Of a stretch of 64,000 nt of DNA, positions 1-8,740 are shown piece after piece. Under the pieces are notes generated by a model. That model worked only from the letters and a program-made list of their open reading frames with translations. It was not told where the DNA came from and did not search any database. The first letter of the stretch is position 1; every line of letters begins with the position of its first letter. The translations under genes were made by a program, and so were the position numbers. This DNA comes from Bifidobacterium sp. ESL0728 (GTDB lineage Bacteria > Actinomycetota > Actinomycetes > Actinomycetales > Bifidobacteriaceae): assembly GCF_029392015.1 (NCBI RefSeq), contig NZ_CP113925.1:2232001-2296000 (forward strand), read 5' to 3'.

Positions 1-972
1 ACCTCCAGCAATTCGCCGATCATCGACGCGCTGGTCGATGCGGCGCACGCCGGCAAGCAGGTCTTGGCGCTGGTCGAGATCAAAGCACGTTTCGACGAGG
101 ACGCGAACATCGCCTGGGCGCGAAAGCTCGAACGTGCGGGTGTGCACGTCGTCTATGGCATTGTGGGTCTCAAAACCCACTGCAAGCTTTCTCTGGTCGT
201 GCGCCAGGAGTCGGAAGGGCTACGCCGCTACTGCCACGTCGGCACCGGCAATTACAACCCGAAGACCGCCCGTCAGTACACCGACCTCGGTTTGCTGACC
301 TGCGACCCGGTGGTCGGGCAGGATTTGACGCGCCTGTTCAACCAGCTTTCCGGCTATGCCCCACGTTCCAGCTTCCACAGGCTCTTGGTCGCCCCGCGTA
401 CCGCCCGCAGCGGCCTCATCCAGCGCATTCGCCGCGAAGAGGACGCCGCACGTGCCGGCCATGAATCCTGGATCAAGATCAAGGTCAACTCCATCGTCGA
501 CGAAAAGACCATCGACGCTCTCTACCGTGCCAGCCAAGCCGGCGTAAAGGTCGATATCGTGGTTCGCGGTATCTGTGGGCTGAAACCAGGAGTTCCGGGT
601 TTGAGCGAGAACATTCGCGTGCATTCCATCCTCGGTCGCTTCCTCGAACACAGCCGTATTTACGCCTTCGCGAACTCCGCAGGCCCGCAGATCGGCGAAG
701 GACCAGCCGCCGGACCGGAAGTCTGGATCGGCTCGGCCGACCTGATGCACCGCAACCTCGACCGTCGTGTGGAGGCGCTGGTACGTATCACCGACCCCGA
801 GGAAATCACCTCGCTCATTGATTATGTCGATTTGCAAATGGCCGATACCACCTCGTCCTGGCATATGCAGCCGGACGGCACCTATATCCGCCATTCGCAC
901 GATAAGGACGGCAAGCCTCTGGTCGATTGCCAGGAACTGTTGATCAAGACCCATCAACGTGGTCGAAAGTAA
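1..972 (+). CDS. ppk1: Polyphosphate kinase 1, C-terminal part (5' end outside window)
   Basis: This is the 3' end of a polyphosphate kinase gene, open from the first base of the window. PPK1 reversibly transfers the terminal phosphate of ATP onto polyphosphate. The visible part covers the C-terminal phospholipase D-like half: an NSPIIDAL segment at the edge, the KTHCKLSLV stretch with its conserved His, then the [18 protein letters not shown] and LFNQLSGY blocks that are characteristic of PPK1. About 320 residues are present of the usual 700 or so, and the N-terminal phosphohistidine region is missing because of the window edge. The stop lies 21 bp before the NUDIX/phosphatase gene, so the two are probably co-transcribed. 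The identification is firm. Confidence 0.95.
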   Translation, partial: TSSNSPIIDALVDAAHAGKQVLALVEIKARFDEDANIAWARKLERAGVHVVYGIVGLKTHCKLSLVVRQESEGLRRYCHVGTGNYNPKTARQYTDLGLLTCDPVVGQDLTRLFNQLSGYAPRSSFHRLLVAPRTARSGLIQRIRREEDAARAGHESWIKIKVNSIVDEKTIDALYRASQAGVKVDIVVRGICGLKPGVPGLSENIRVHSILGRFLEHSRIYAFANSAGPQIGEGPAAGPEVWIGSADLMHRNLDRRVEALVRITDPEEITSLIDYVDLQMADTTSSWHMQPDGTYIRHSHDKDGKPLVDCQELLIKTHQRGRK

Positions 973-993
973 CAATCAAGAAGCGGGCGGTAG

Positions 994-2511
994 ATGACCT
1001 CTGAGATCAAACCATCACATGTCGTTGAATCGGCAGGGGGCATACCCTACCGCTGGATTGCCGGCGGCATTGCCACCAGCGTTGACGCGCGAGCGGAAAA
1101 AGCGAGCAAATTCGCCGAAGCCCGCGCGTCCCACAACTCCAGCAAACGCAAACGGCAGAAGCACAAGCTGCCATTGACGCAAGCCGAGATCCACTTCCGC
1201 GCCATCATCACGCAGCTGGAAGTCTGCCTTGTGCATCGCCCGAAATACGACGATTGGAGTTGGCCGAAAGGCAAGCTCGAGGAGCACGAATCCAGTCGTC
1301 ACGCCGCGATACGTGAGATGGAAGAGGAAACCGGCGTATCGGTGGCGTTGGGTCCGAGTATCGGTGAAGTCGAATATCCGCTTAACAACGAAGGCAAGAA
1401 TTCGAAGCACTCCAAAACCGGGAGCAAAACCGGGACGATTTACACCAAGCATGTCGTCTATTGGATGGCGCATCCGATTGCACCGGAAATAGCAAAAAGC
1501 CGGGAGCAGGCCGTCGGCACCATCAAGCCCGCAAAAACCAGCGAAATTGACGAAGTACGATGGCTGACCATTCCACAAGCTCGCAAGCTGCTTTCCCACC
1601 CGCTTGACCGCGATATCCTCGATCAGTTCGTCGACCGTATCCAAGAGGGTGCACTCAAAGCGCAAAAGCTGATTATCGTCCGTCACAGCAAGGCTGTCGC
1701 TCGCAAACGCTGGAACGGCACCGACGCGAACCGTCCCATCATTCCCCGTGGTGCGGCAGCAAGTTTCGCGTTGAATCAGGAACTGGGTTGCTACGCGCCC
1801 CAGAATCTCGCATCCTCGCCTTGGTTGCGTTGTATGGAAACGTTGGAACCCTATGCTTGGCATACGGGACTTGGAATCACGCAATTGCCGGCGCTGACCG
1901 AAGATGCCTTCGCGGCGGATCCCGATGCAGCATGGCAATGCGTCAGTGATATCATCGGCGATCTGTTCACTGAAACCGAGGGAACGTCCGTGGCGAAATG
2001 TGCGGTGCGCGCCGCGACGAAGGCCGTGGTCAAGATCAGCGACCGTGCCGAGCAAACGGCAGATGCGCAGTCCGGCAAATCCGAAAACGATAATGCCGAC
2101 GCCGCAAATGCAAAAGACGACGTAAAGGGTAGTGCCAAAGGCAAGGCCGAAAACGCCCGAATAGCGGCGAAAAAGGCTGTTGCCGAATCGGTTGGTGCGG
2201 ATGAGAAGGCGGCGGATACTTCGGTTCCCGGCCATCAAGCCAACGATACTGCCCAATCAAGTACGCCGCCTGCACCACCCGCCATGCCAAAACAATACAG
2301 CCGGGCTACGGCCATCTGCATGCACCGGCCCGTGATCGGCGGTATTTTCGAGCATCTGCGTGCCATGTGCGCCTCGAAATCGCTGGCCAAACAGCTTATC
2401 GCCAAATCGCCTTATATGCCGACAGGTAATGCGGTAGCATTGTTCATCGTGAAAGACGCGGAAGGCCCGCGCATCATCGATATTCAAAGAATGGCTCCAG
2501 TTGTCTACTAA
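994..2511 (+). CDS. NUDIX hydrolase fused to a histidine-phosphatase domain (MutT1-like)
   Basis: The protein has 505 residues and two domains. The N-terminal half has a complete NUDIX box around residues 92-115 (GKLEEHESSRHAAIREMEEE, then TGV), the metal-binding signature of nucleoside-diphosphate-X hydrolases. From about residue 227 a histidine-phosphatase fold begins with LIIVRHSKA, giving the Arg-His pair. This arrangement matches mycobacterial MutT1, which hydrolyses 8-oxo-GTP and dinucleoside polyphosphates. That function is inferred by family. Residues of about 345-430 form an Ala/Lys/Asp-rich low-complexity insert that splits the phosphatase domain before its C-terminal block at CMHRPVIGG. 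The gene lies between ppk and a conserved hypothetical gene and overlaps the latter by 11 bp. Confidence 0.88.
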   Translation: MTSEIKPSHVVESAGGIPYRWIAGGIATSVDARAEKASKFAEARASHNSSKRKRQKHKLPLTQAEIHFRAIITQLEVCLVHRPKYDDWSWPKGKLEEHESSRHAAIREMEEETGVSVALGPSIGEVEYPLNNEGKNSKHSKTGSKTGTIYTKHVVYWMAHPIAPEIAKSREQAVGTIKPAKTSEIDEVRWLTIPQARKLLSHPLDRDILDQFVDRIQEGALKAQKLIIVRHSKAVARKRWNGTDANRPIIPRGAAASFALNQELGCYAPQNLASSPWLRCMETLEPYAWHTGLGITQLPALTEDAFAADPDAAWQCVSDIIGDLFTETEGTSVAKCAVRAATKAVVKISDRAEQTADAQSGKSENDNADAANAKDDVKGSAKGKAENARIAAKKAVAESVGADEKAADTSVPGHQANDTAQSSTPPAPPAMPKQYSRATAICMHRPVIGGIFEHLRAMCASKSLAKQLIAKSPYMPTGNAVALFIVKDAEGPRIIDIQRMAPVVY

Positions 2512-3469
2512 CCCAGTGCATTACAGTTCAGGTTCCGTCAATTCCGCCCATCCGGGCTTTGCTCCCGCTCGTACCGGCTCCTCGCGTCCGGCTCGTCCTG
2601 CCCAGCTCGACCCTGCACTAACCGAAAAAATGGCCGGCGGCATGGACCCCGAGGAAATCAACGAAATGAGCCACGCTTCGGCCCAGGCCATGCTCGACCG
2701 CGTGCATCATACCCAAGATCCGCAAATCGTTGAGCGTGTGCTGACGCTGGTCGACCGCGAAGGTGTCGATATCATCGCGGAGCTCTGGAGCAGGTCGGAA
2801 CCGGATTCCCTGCCCGGCATTCTTTGGCGGCTTTACCTGCTGCGCACCTGGATGCGCAAGAACCAACGGTCGCTGGCGAGTCTGTACCGTATCGCCGAAC
2901 CTGAGGATACAGCGGCTTCAGCCATCGCAGGCGTCGACACTCCCCCGACCGCCGAAGATATCGTGCATACCGCGGATTCAATACTTTCCGGGGCCTTTAC
3001 CGGCGATTTTGCCGTCGCGTTGGAACGAGCCTCGGCCTTCATCGATGTGATAGCCCGAGGTCTTGCGATCCGTGCGAAAATGCTGACCAGACAGGCACGC
3101 AAAGTTGAGGCGGCAGAAACGGCCCGTCGCGAAGCGCATATGCGCGACCTCCAGCACGAAGTCGAGGCTGCCGAAGCGGCCCAAGCTGCACAACGGGTTG
3201 CCGACGAGGCCGCCGATGGCAATAATGCCGACCGTCACAATCACGACCATGATGGCAACAATGCAGCAGCCAATCGATACAACTCGGCCTTGAGCGATGC
3301 AGACGCACGTTATCGTGCTGGCAAGGGCCCCGCAAGCTCGGCAGGCCCCGCATCCAACGACCCGCGTACCGTAGCCGCGCGTTTGCTGCACACTGGCAGC
3401 AATCTTATGACGACTTCCACGGATTTCCGCCACGGAGCAAGTCTCTGGCGTCAAGGGAAACTCGAGTAA
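2501..3469 (+). CDS. Conserved actinobacterial protein of unknown function
   Basis: The reading frame overlaps the end of the NUDIX gene by 11 bp and probably starts at a TTG (2501), so it is likely translationally coupled. It encodes 322 residues. The central part (roughly 45-115) has a GMDPEEINEMSHASAQAML block and an LWRLYLLRTWM block that I recognise from a widespread actinobacterial family without a firm function. Members are sometimes mislabelled as RNA polymerase subunits. Residues of about 180-260 are Ala/Glu-rich and probably coiled coil, and the tail is rich in Asn, His and Asp. There is no signal peptide or membrane segment. I cannot assign an activity. The ppk-NUDIX neighbourhood hints at a nucleotide or phosphate link only by association. 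Confidence 0.72.
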   Translation: MSTNPVHYSSGSVNSAHPGFAPARTGSSRPARPAQLDPALTEKMAGGMDPEEINEMSHASAQAMLDRVHHTQDPQIVERVLTLVDREGVDIIAELWSRSEPDSLPGILWRLYLLRTWMRKNQRSLASLYRIAEPEDTAASAIAGVDTPPTAEDIVHTADSILSGAFTGDFAVALERASAFIDVIARGLAIRAKMLTRQARKVEAAETARREAHMRDLQHEVEAAEAAQAAQRVADEAADGNNADRHNHDHDGNNAAANRYNSALSDADARYRAGKGPASSAGPASNDPRTVAARLLHTGSNLMTTSTDFRHGASLWRQGKLE

Positions 3470-3712
3470 CCCGGCGCTTTACAACCAGCCATCTGCACAC
3501 TTTACGCGCTCGGCGTGTAAACGCAGGACGACCAGTTATACTTGAGTACGCGCTGGACCGTGCTTAAGCCCCGGGCTTCATTTTTTGCCGCTGCGAGCGG
3601 CGTTCGCGCCGACAGGCGCTTTCACGGTTCAGCGTTTTACTTTATTTTGCGCGCAATGTTGCGGGTCGGTTACAGATTTCATTTTCGATTTTCAAAAAAC
3701 CACGGCTGGGCA

Positions 3713-3727
3713 TATCCTAGAAGTATG
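3713..3727 (+). promoter_or_regulatory. Possible -10 element giving a leaderless upp transcript
   Basis: A TATCCT hexamer at 3713-3718 ends 6 bp before the upp ATG at 3725, and there is no Shine-Dalgarno sequence upstream of that ATG. A transcript started from this -10 box would begin at or next to the start codon. The -35 region is weak, so this is an inference. The 250-bp spacer upstream (3470-3712) shows no gene that I can support. Confidence 0.4.
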
Positions 3728-4363
3728 CAACTTCAAGTTTTGGACCACCCGCTGGTCGAGCATAAACTCACCGTTTTGCGGGATAAAAATACTCCTTCCA
3801 ACATCTTCCGCGAACTCGTCAGCGAGCTCGTCACCCTCGAAGCCTATGAAGCGACTCGTAACCTCGACGTCGTCGACAAGGAAATCGAGACCCCGATCTG
3901 CAAGATGACCGGCAAGCACCTCGCCTCCCCGCGTCCGATGGTGGTGCCGATCCTGCGCGCCGGCCTCGGCATGCTCGACGGCATGACCAAGCTCCTGCCC
4001 ACCGCCGAGGTCGGCTTCCTCGGCATGCGCCGTGACGAAGACACACTCGACATCATCACCTACGCGAACCGCCTTCCCGAGGATTTGACCGGTCGCCAGG
4101 TCTTCCTTTTGGACCCGATGCTCGCCACCGGCGGCACCACCATCGCTGCCACGCACTACCTCATCGAGCGCGGCGCCAAGGACATCACTTCCATCAATAT
4201 CATCGCCGCTCCCGAAGGTTTGAAGCGCGTCGAAGATACGCTCGACCCCAGCATCAATCTCAAGGTCGTGGTCTGCGGCGTCGATGAGAAACTCAATGAG
4301 CACGGCTACATCGTCCCCGGCCTCGGCGACGCCGGCGACCGCCTCTACGGCCTGATTGACTGA
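3725..4363 (+). CDS. upp: Uracil phosphoribosyltransferase
   Basis: Upp converts uracil and PRPP to UMP in pyrimidine salvage. The 212-residue protein starts MQLQVLDHPLVEHKLTVLRD and carries PMVVPILRAGLGML, the PRPP-binding loop in LLDPMLATGGTT, and the uracil-binding C-terminal stretch YIVPGLGDAGDRLYG. The length is normal for the family. A longer in-frame reading from 3542 exists, but its first 61 codons have no family similarity and the family start matches the ATG at 3725. The gene is monocistronic, because a strong terminator follows within 35 bp. Confidence 0.96.
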   Translation: MQLQVLDHPLVEHKLTVLRDKNTPSNIFRELVSELVTLEAYEATRNLDVVDKEIETPICKMTGKHLASPRPMVVPILRAGLGMLDGMTKLLPTAEVGFLGMRRDEDTLDIITYANRLPEDLTGRQVFLLDPMLATGGTTIAATHYLIERGAKDITSINIIAAPEGLKRVEDTLDPSINLKVVVCGVDEKLNEHGYIVPGLGDAGDRLYGLID

Positions 4364-4395
4364 GCCGGATCTGACAACCTCCATTTAAATAACAT

Positions 4396-4434
4396 GAGGT
4401 TCTTTCCAATTACGTTTGGAAAGAACCTCTTTTG
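4396..4434 (+). terminator. Rho-independent terminator of upp
   Basis: A 12-13 bp stem (GAGGTTCTTTCCA paired with TGGAAAGAACCTC) with a short loop is followed by TTTTG. It lies 32 bp after the upp stop codon. The next 180 bp to the convergent AarF gene are AT-rich and hold nothing I can identify. Confidence 0.88.
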
Positions 4435-4615
4435 TTGCCAAAGCCATTCACTGCCATAATAATATCTGCAAAATTTTATAAATTAAGTCCGGTTGAATTG
4501 TGGATTATATGGTTCAACCCATCGTAAAAATCGTAAGTTGAGCAGCATAATCCACAACTTGCCTCTAAAATGCCAAGTTATTCATTACGACATTTAATCC
4601 CTAATCCGATTGAGG

Positions 4616-6715
4616 CTATTTGCCTTTGGCGGCTTTCTTGGCTTTGCGGCCCTTGAAGTAGATGTCGAAGACGATCCAGACGCTCAGGATGAAGGCGATG
4701 ACGTAGCCCATGAAGCCGACCACGGGGATGCCGAAAACGATGGGCTTCATACCGGCGTAATACACGATGGACGAGCCGACGAACAAGCCGACCACAATCA
4801 GCGCCATCGTCAGGCGATTGGTCATATCGGAAACCTGCTTCAGCGGTTCCTCGCTGCCGACGATCTCCAAGTTCATACGCAACTGGCCACGAGTCAGCAT
4901 GCGCATGGCGATCTTGCTCTCGGCCAGCGCGTCGAGCGAACCGTGCAGCGCCTTGTTGCCTTCAATGCTCAATGTTTTGGCCTCATCGACCGCGACCTCG
5001 TCGAGGCGTTTGCTTCTGGCGGCATGGTTGGTGATGATCTGAATCATGTTGACGTCGGGAATGAACTCGTCCAGCGTGCCTTCGAGCGTGACCATCGCGC
5101 GGCTCATCGTGGTGATGGTCGAGGGCACCTCGATGCCGTGCCGCTGGGCGAGATTGGTCAGCGCCATCGCGAATTCGGCGACATTGAGGTCGGCCAGATC
5201 GACTTTTCCATATTCCTCCACGATGACGTCAAGATCGCTGAGCAGTTGCGGATAGTCCTCGGAATCAGGCTGAACATCAGCGAACCGCAGCAAGCCATCG
5301 GCAAGCGCCGGCGAATCCTGCGCGCCGACGGCGAAAATCATCTGTCGCAACAAACGGCGGGTCTTTCGGTCGAGGCGACCTATCATGCCCAAATCGATCA
5401 GGACGATCTTGCCGCCGGAAATGATGACATTGCCCGGGTGCGGATCGGCGTGGAAGAAGCCGTTGTCGAGGATTTGCGCGGCATAATTGTCAACCAGCTT
5501 GGTGCCGATCTCTTTCAAGTCGTAGCCCTCGGCGATGAGTTTGTCGGTATGGTTGAGCGAGATGCCCTCGATATAATCCATCACGACGACGTGCTGGGTG
5601 CAGAGGTCCATATACGGCTTCGGGCAGTCCATATAGCGGTATTGGTCGCAGAAACGCTTGAATTCGGCGAGATGTTGGGCCTCCTTCAGGAAATCGGTCT
5701 CGTCCTCGAACGTGTCCCAAAGTTCCTCGACCACGCCGCCCAGATCGACCACCTGCATGCTGGAACCCATGAATTTCGTAGCGGCTTTGGCCACGGAACG
5801 CATGATGGAGACATCCTGCGCCATCGTCTGCCGCACGCCCGGCCGTTGAACTTTGACGGCAACGTCCTCGCCGGTAACCAAGGTGGCGCGATGGACCTGG
5901 GCCAGGGAGGCGGAACCGAGCGGTTTGGGGTTGATATCGGTAAAAATCTCGTCCACAGGTCGCCCGTATTCCTGCTCCAACGTTTCGACAACGGTCTGAT
6001 ACGGCATCGGGTCGGCGTCGGCGCGCAGCTTCGCCAGTTCGTCGCAATATTGCTGGGGCAGAATCTCGGAACGCATCGAAAGCATCTGACCGACCTTGAC
6101 GAAAGTGGGGCCGAGCGCTTCCAGCATCAGCCGCATCTTGCGGGGCGTCAGACCTTTGGTGATGTCGAACTGGCTCATGATACGCAGAATCTGACCAAGG
6201 CGCTTGGCCTTTCCGCGCCGAGTCAGATGGTAACGTTGCGCAAACGATTCTCGACGTCGCCCGAACAGGCTGATTTCATCGGTTTCGTCAGTGGTCTTAG
6301 GAGTGTTTCCAGAATTCCCAGCGCTTCCATCATTTTCCGTACTGTCGCTTTGCTGGGCGTTTCCGCCTTCTGTAGCGTTATCGCCGCCGGAAGCATTATT
6401 CCTGTCAGAATCATTATCATCACTGGGCGTGTTATCGTCTTTAGAAACGTCATCGGACACACTTGCTTTTGAATCGCCATCAGACGGCGACGAGGCTGAT
6501 TTTGATTCTAGTTGCGTTCTCTCTAATTGCGAAGCGTTATTCGAACCTTTGGTACCCGAGGAGGCTTTCTGCGTTTTCTGCCCCAAAGCGGCTTCAGCAG
6601 TATCAGACTTCATAGCTTGGTTCTCAAAGTCGGATTCAGCCGTATCGTCTCCATCTGTCGTCTCATTTTGGGCATAGTTACCTTTCAAAGCGGCATTGCG
6701 CACTGTATCGGCCAT
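4616..6715 (-). CDS. AarF/UbiB (ABC1) atypical kinase-like membrane protein
   Basis: The 699-residue protein belongs to the ABC1/UbiB atypical kinase family. The hallmark KxGQ motif is at about residues 207-210 (FVKVGQML). It is followed by GSASLAQVHRA in place of the glycine-rich loop, the VAVKVQRPG lysine, HADPHPGN, and the metal-binding DLG in IVLIDLGMIGRL. Two transmembrane helices close the C terminus. Residues of about 10-145 are a Ser/Asp/Asn-rich low-complexity extension that is not part of the family core. I chose the ATG at 6715 rather than the GTG 6 bp upstream, because the latter overlaps the AGGTGA ribosome site. The phasin-like gene lies directly upstream in the same direction. 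The substrate is unknown, and in bifidobacteria, which lack ubiquinone, a lipid or isoprenoid role is only a guess. Confidence 0.9.
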   Translation of the reverse strand: MADTVRNAALKGNYAQNETTDGDDTAESDFENQAMKSDTAEAALGQKTQKASSGTKGSNNASQLERTQLESKSASSPSDGDSKASVSDDVSKDDNTPSDDNDSDRNNASGGDNATEGGNAQQSDSTENDGSAGNSGNTPKTTDETDEISLFGRRRESFAQRYHLTRRGKAKRLGQILRIMSQFDITKGLTPRKMRLMLEALGPTFVKVGQMLSMRSEILPQQYCDELAKLRADADPMPYQTVVETLEQEYGRPVDEIFTDINPKPLGSASLAQVHRATLVTGEDVAVKVQRPGVRQTMAQDVSIMRSVAKAATKFMGSSMQVVDLGGVVEELWDTFEDETDFLKEAQHLAEFKRFCDQYRYMDCPKPYMDLCTQHVVVMDYIEGISLNHTDKLIAEGYDLKEIGTKLVDNYAAQILDNGFFHADPHPGNVIISGGKIVLIDLGMIGRLDRKTRRLLRQMIFAVGAQDSPALADGLLRFADVQPDSEDYPQLLSDLDVIVEEYGKVDLADLNVAEFAMALTNLAQRHGIEVPSTITTMSRAMVTLEGTLDEFIPDVNMIQIITNHAARSKRLDEVAVDEAKTLSIEGNKALHGSLDALAESKIAMRMLTRGQLRMNLEIVGSEEPLKQVSDMTNRLTMALIVVGLFVGSSIVYYAGMKPIVFGIPVVGFMGYVIAFILSVWIVFDIYFKGRKAKKAAKGK

Positions 6716-6815
6716 TGTCACCTGAAATCAAATATCAATGTCGGCATGGCCCGTCCTGTTTTGTGCCGTTGAACCTTTTGGCGCAAAACACCAACAGACG
6801 ATACCGGTGCCAAAA

Positions 6816-7100
6816 TCACTCGGCTTTGTTGTCGCTTTCATCGGACTTGTCGGTAGCAGGCTTGTCGGCCACCGTCTCATCCTTGGCATTCTCCGACTTC
6901 TCCGCCTTCATGTCGTCCTTGACTTCCTGGGCCTTGTGCTTAAGCTCGGTGTTGAGGGTCCTGCCCTGCTCCACCGTCAGCTCGCCTTTCTTGACTAGTC
7001 CATCAATGATTTCCTGCCCTTTTTCTGCGGTGGTCGCCATTGCACCGATACCTGCCAGAAATATGGTGCGAAGTCCGTCACCCAGTTTGTAATCAGCCAT
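6816..7100 (-). CDS. Phasin-like / COG3937-type small helical protein
   Basis: This 94-residue protein starts MADYKLGDGLRTIFLAGIGA and continues with TTAEKGQEIIDGLVKKGELTVEQGR, then a charged Lys/Glu/Asp tail. The pattern of a short amphipathic helix followed by a KGQ...LVKKGELT..QG segment is that of the polyhydroxyalkanoate-granule-associated (phasin-like) family COG3937. In many Gram-positive bacteria members of that family sit next to an AarF/UbiB gene, as here, 100 bp upstream on the same strand. A role as a small partner of the AarF protein is inferred from this arrangement. Nothing indicates polyhydroxyalkanoate synthesis in the window. Confidence 0.75.
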   Translation of the reverse strand: MADYKLGDGLRTIFLAGIGAMATTAEKGQEIIDGLVKKGELTVEQGRTLNTELKHKAQEVKDDMKAEKSENAKDETVADKPATDKSDESDNKAE

Positions 7101-7260
7101 GATTCCTCTTTCGTTAGCGGTGATAACACGTACTACTATTTTAAGCCTTTACAGTAGAAATAGCCAAGAGACGAATACCAAGCAAAAGAATAACCATGGA
7201 AGGGCAAACCATCACTCCCAACAGATAAATCTTGCCATGATTGAATCTAACGACGCGAGC

Positions 7261-8301
7261 TTATTCCGTATCTTTAACGACAGCAATGGTATCCCGCATC
7301 ATAAAAATGGGACGTACCGAGGAATGCGGTTCTTCAAGATGATTTCCACGCATCAGCGCCAACATCTTACGGGCAGCCAAACGTGCCATTTCAACAGGAT
7401 TCTGATGAATCGTCGTCAAGCCGACGATGGGCGCCAATTCATTATCGTCGAATCCGACAACCGACATGTCTTCAGGAACGCGAACACCAAAACGCCTCAG
7501 CTGACCTATCAGAGGAACGGCGAAATCATCGGTTTCCACACAAATCGCGGTGGGTTTGGGATGCAACGCAAGCAATCGAGCCACCACGGCTTCAAGCGCA
7601 TCGTCTTTGGACCGATAATCAGTGGTCTTCCCGACCTCGAAATTATGTACCTCATTCTCCGAGAATCCCTGTTCCAGTGCGGTTTTTATAAACGAGTCCG
7701 CACGCATTTGTGCGCTAAGCTGCAAATCACCCGGGGTAGGACAGCCGACGAACGCAATATTGCGATGCCCCATATTTTTCAGAAGACTGACAGCATCGCT
7801 CATGGCCTGTCCGTCGTCGATAAGAACCGAAGCGTCAAATCCGTCGACCGTTCGGGAATCCAAACCGACGGAAGGGATGGAAAGCTGTCGAAGAATATCG
7901 GACTGGCTGGCGTTGAGATCAATCGAGCAGACCATGATGCCATCGACGTTGACATCCGAAGGCAATCTGTCGAAGAAACCGGAAAGGCGTTGAGAAGTAC
8001 CGGCAACGACCGGTACCACATCGTAGCCTGCAGGGGAAAGAATTTCGTAGGCACCTTCCAGCACGGAGGAGTCGAACCAGGTATTGACGGCATCGGCCAG
8101 CAATAACGAGACACGCATCGTCTTGCCGCTCGCCAGCGAGGACGCGTTCCTGGAGAATTGAAAATGCAAGCGCTTTGATGCCTCTTTCACCCTGAGTCTT
8201 GTGGAATCATCAACACGATCTAACCCGCGTAAGGCACGCGATACCGTCGAATCGGAAACACCTGCCTCAAGTGCCACATCATGCATGGTGACTCTGCTCA
8301 A
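7261..8301 (-). CDS. LacI-family transcriptional regulator
   Basis: The protein has an N-terminal LacI helix-turn-helix (VTMHDVALEAGVSDSTVSRA) and a periplasmic-binding-protein-like effector domain, about 346 residues in all. The best start is the TTG at 8301, because AGGAGG lies 4 bp before it. The TTG at 8322 would read through that ribosome site, and the ATG at 8286 has no ribosome site at proper distance and would cut into the DNA-binding domain. The gene is divergent from the sugar-phosphate transporter/phosphatase/alpha-glucosidase genes and most likely controls them. The effector is unknown. No clear terminator is visible in the 160 bp before the phasin-like gene. Confidence 0.92.
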   Translation of the reverse strand: MSRVTMHDVALEAGVSDSTVSRALRGLDRVDDSTRLRVKEASKRLHFQFSRNASSLASGKTMRVSLLLADAVNTWFDSSVLEGAYEILSPAGYDVVPVVAGTSQRLSGFFDRLPSDVNVDGIMVCSIDLNASQSDILRQLSIPSVGLDSRTVDGFDASVLIDDGQAMSDAVSLLKNMGHRNIAFVGCPTPGDLQLSAQMRADSFIKTALEQGFSENEVHNFEVGKTTDYRSKDDALEAVVARLLALHPKPTAICVETDDFAVPLIGQLRRFGVRVPEDMSVVGFDDNELAPIVGLTTIHQNPVEMARLAARKMLALMRGNHLEEPHSSVRPIFMMRDTIAVVKDTE

Positions 8302-8473
8302 TTTCCCTCCTAAAACCGCCAAAATTCTTTATTGAGTACGTTTATCCCATTTATCTTACAACCGAAACCTTTCTTTGCAGTATAAAGTCACGAACGGCAA
8401 ACGCTGTTCCCATATGTGCCATAACGTTTCGAAATATTGCAGGAAACCGCTAAATCGCGAATTAATGATCAAT

Positions 8474-8501
8474 TTGACAAGAGTAGTGCAAGCGCTATTA
8501 T
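8474..8501 (+). promoter_or_regulatory. Promoter of the transporter operon with embedded LacI-type operator
   Basis: TTGACA at 8474-8479 and TATTAT at 8496-8501 are separated by 16 bp, a good sigma-70-type promoter. The spacer contains TGCAAGCGCTA, which resembles LacI-family operator cores built on a central CG. The position between -35 and -10 would allow repression by the divergent LacI protein. The transcript leader before the AGGGAGGT ribosome site would be about 135 nt. Confidence 0.6.
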
Positions 8502-8653
8502 TAAAAATGTTGGCTTTCTAAAAAGGAATTCAATATAACTATTTATATAAAGTAAACGCGCTTTTATTTAAGTAGTGGTATCGAGCAGAGCAGCGCCTTT
8601 TGAAAAATACCGACATCAGTAAATCTAGAGAGAACACAGCACAGGGAGGTCGC

Positions 8654-8725
8654 ATGTCAGGCAATACATTCAATCTTGCTTTTGACAAACATGTACCAAA
8701 GATAAATATGCCGGTTTCCGAGTAA
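8654..8725 (+). pseudogene. Original 5' end of the OPA transporter gene, cut off by an in-frame TAA
   Basis: An ATG at 8654 has a strong ribosome site (AGGGAGGT, 3 bp spacing) and is in the same frame as the transporter. It encodes 23 residues ending in PVSE and then meets TAA at 8723-8725. The codons after the stop read RKKWFMEFMKPF, which is the typical cytoplasmic N terminus of UhpC/GlpT-like transporters. The stop is one base change away from CAA (Gln) or AAA (Lys), both common at this place. This looks like a recent nonsense mutation or a sequencing error. Confidence 0.8.
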
Positions 8726-8740
8726 CGCAAGAAATGGTTC

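Noticed and set aside
3542..3724. N-terminal extension of uracil phosphoribosyltransferase
   Set aside because: The extra 61 residues are not part of the family and contain promoter-like sequence directly before the ATG at 3725.
4610..6472. Very long open frame on the plus strand opposite the AarF gene
   Set aside because: The product is His/Asp/Gly-biased without any family similarity, whereas the minus strand encodes a protein with all ABC1 kinase motifs. The same holds for long antisense frames opposite murA, leuC, GH30, manD, gatD and the reductase gene.
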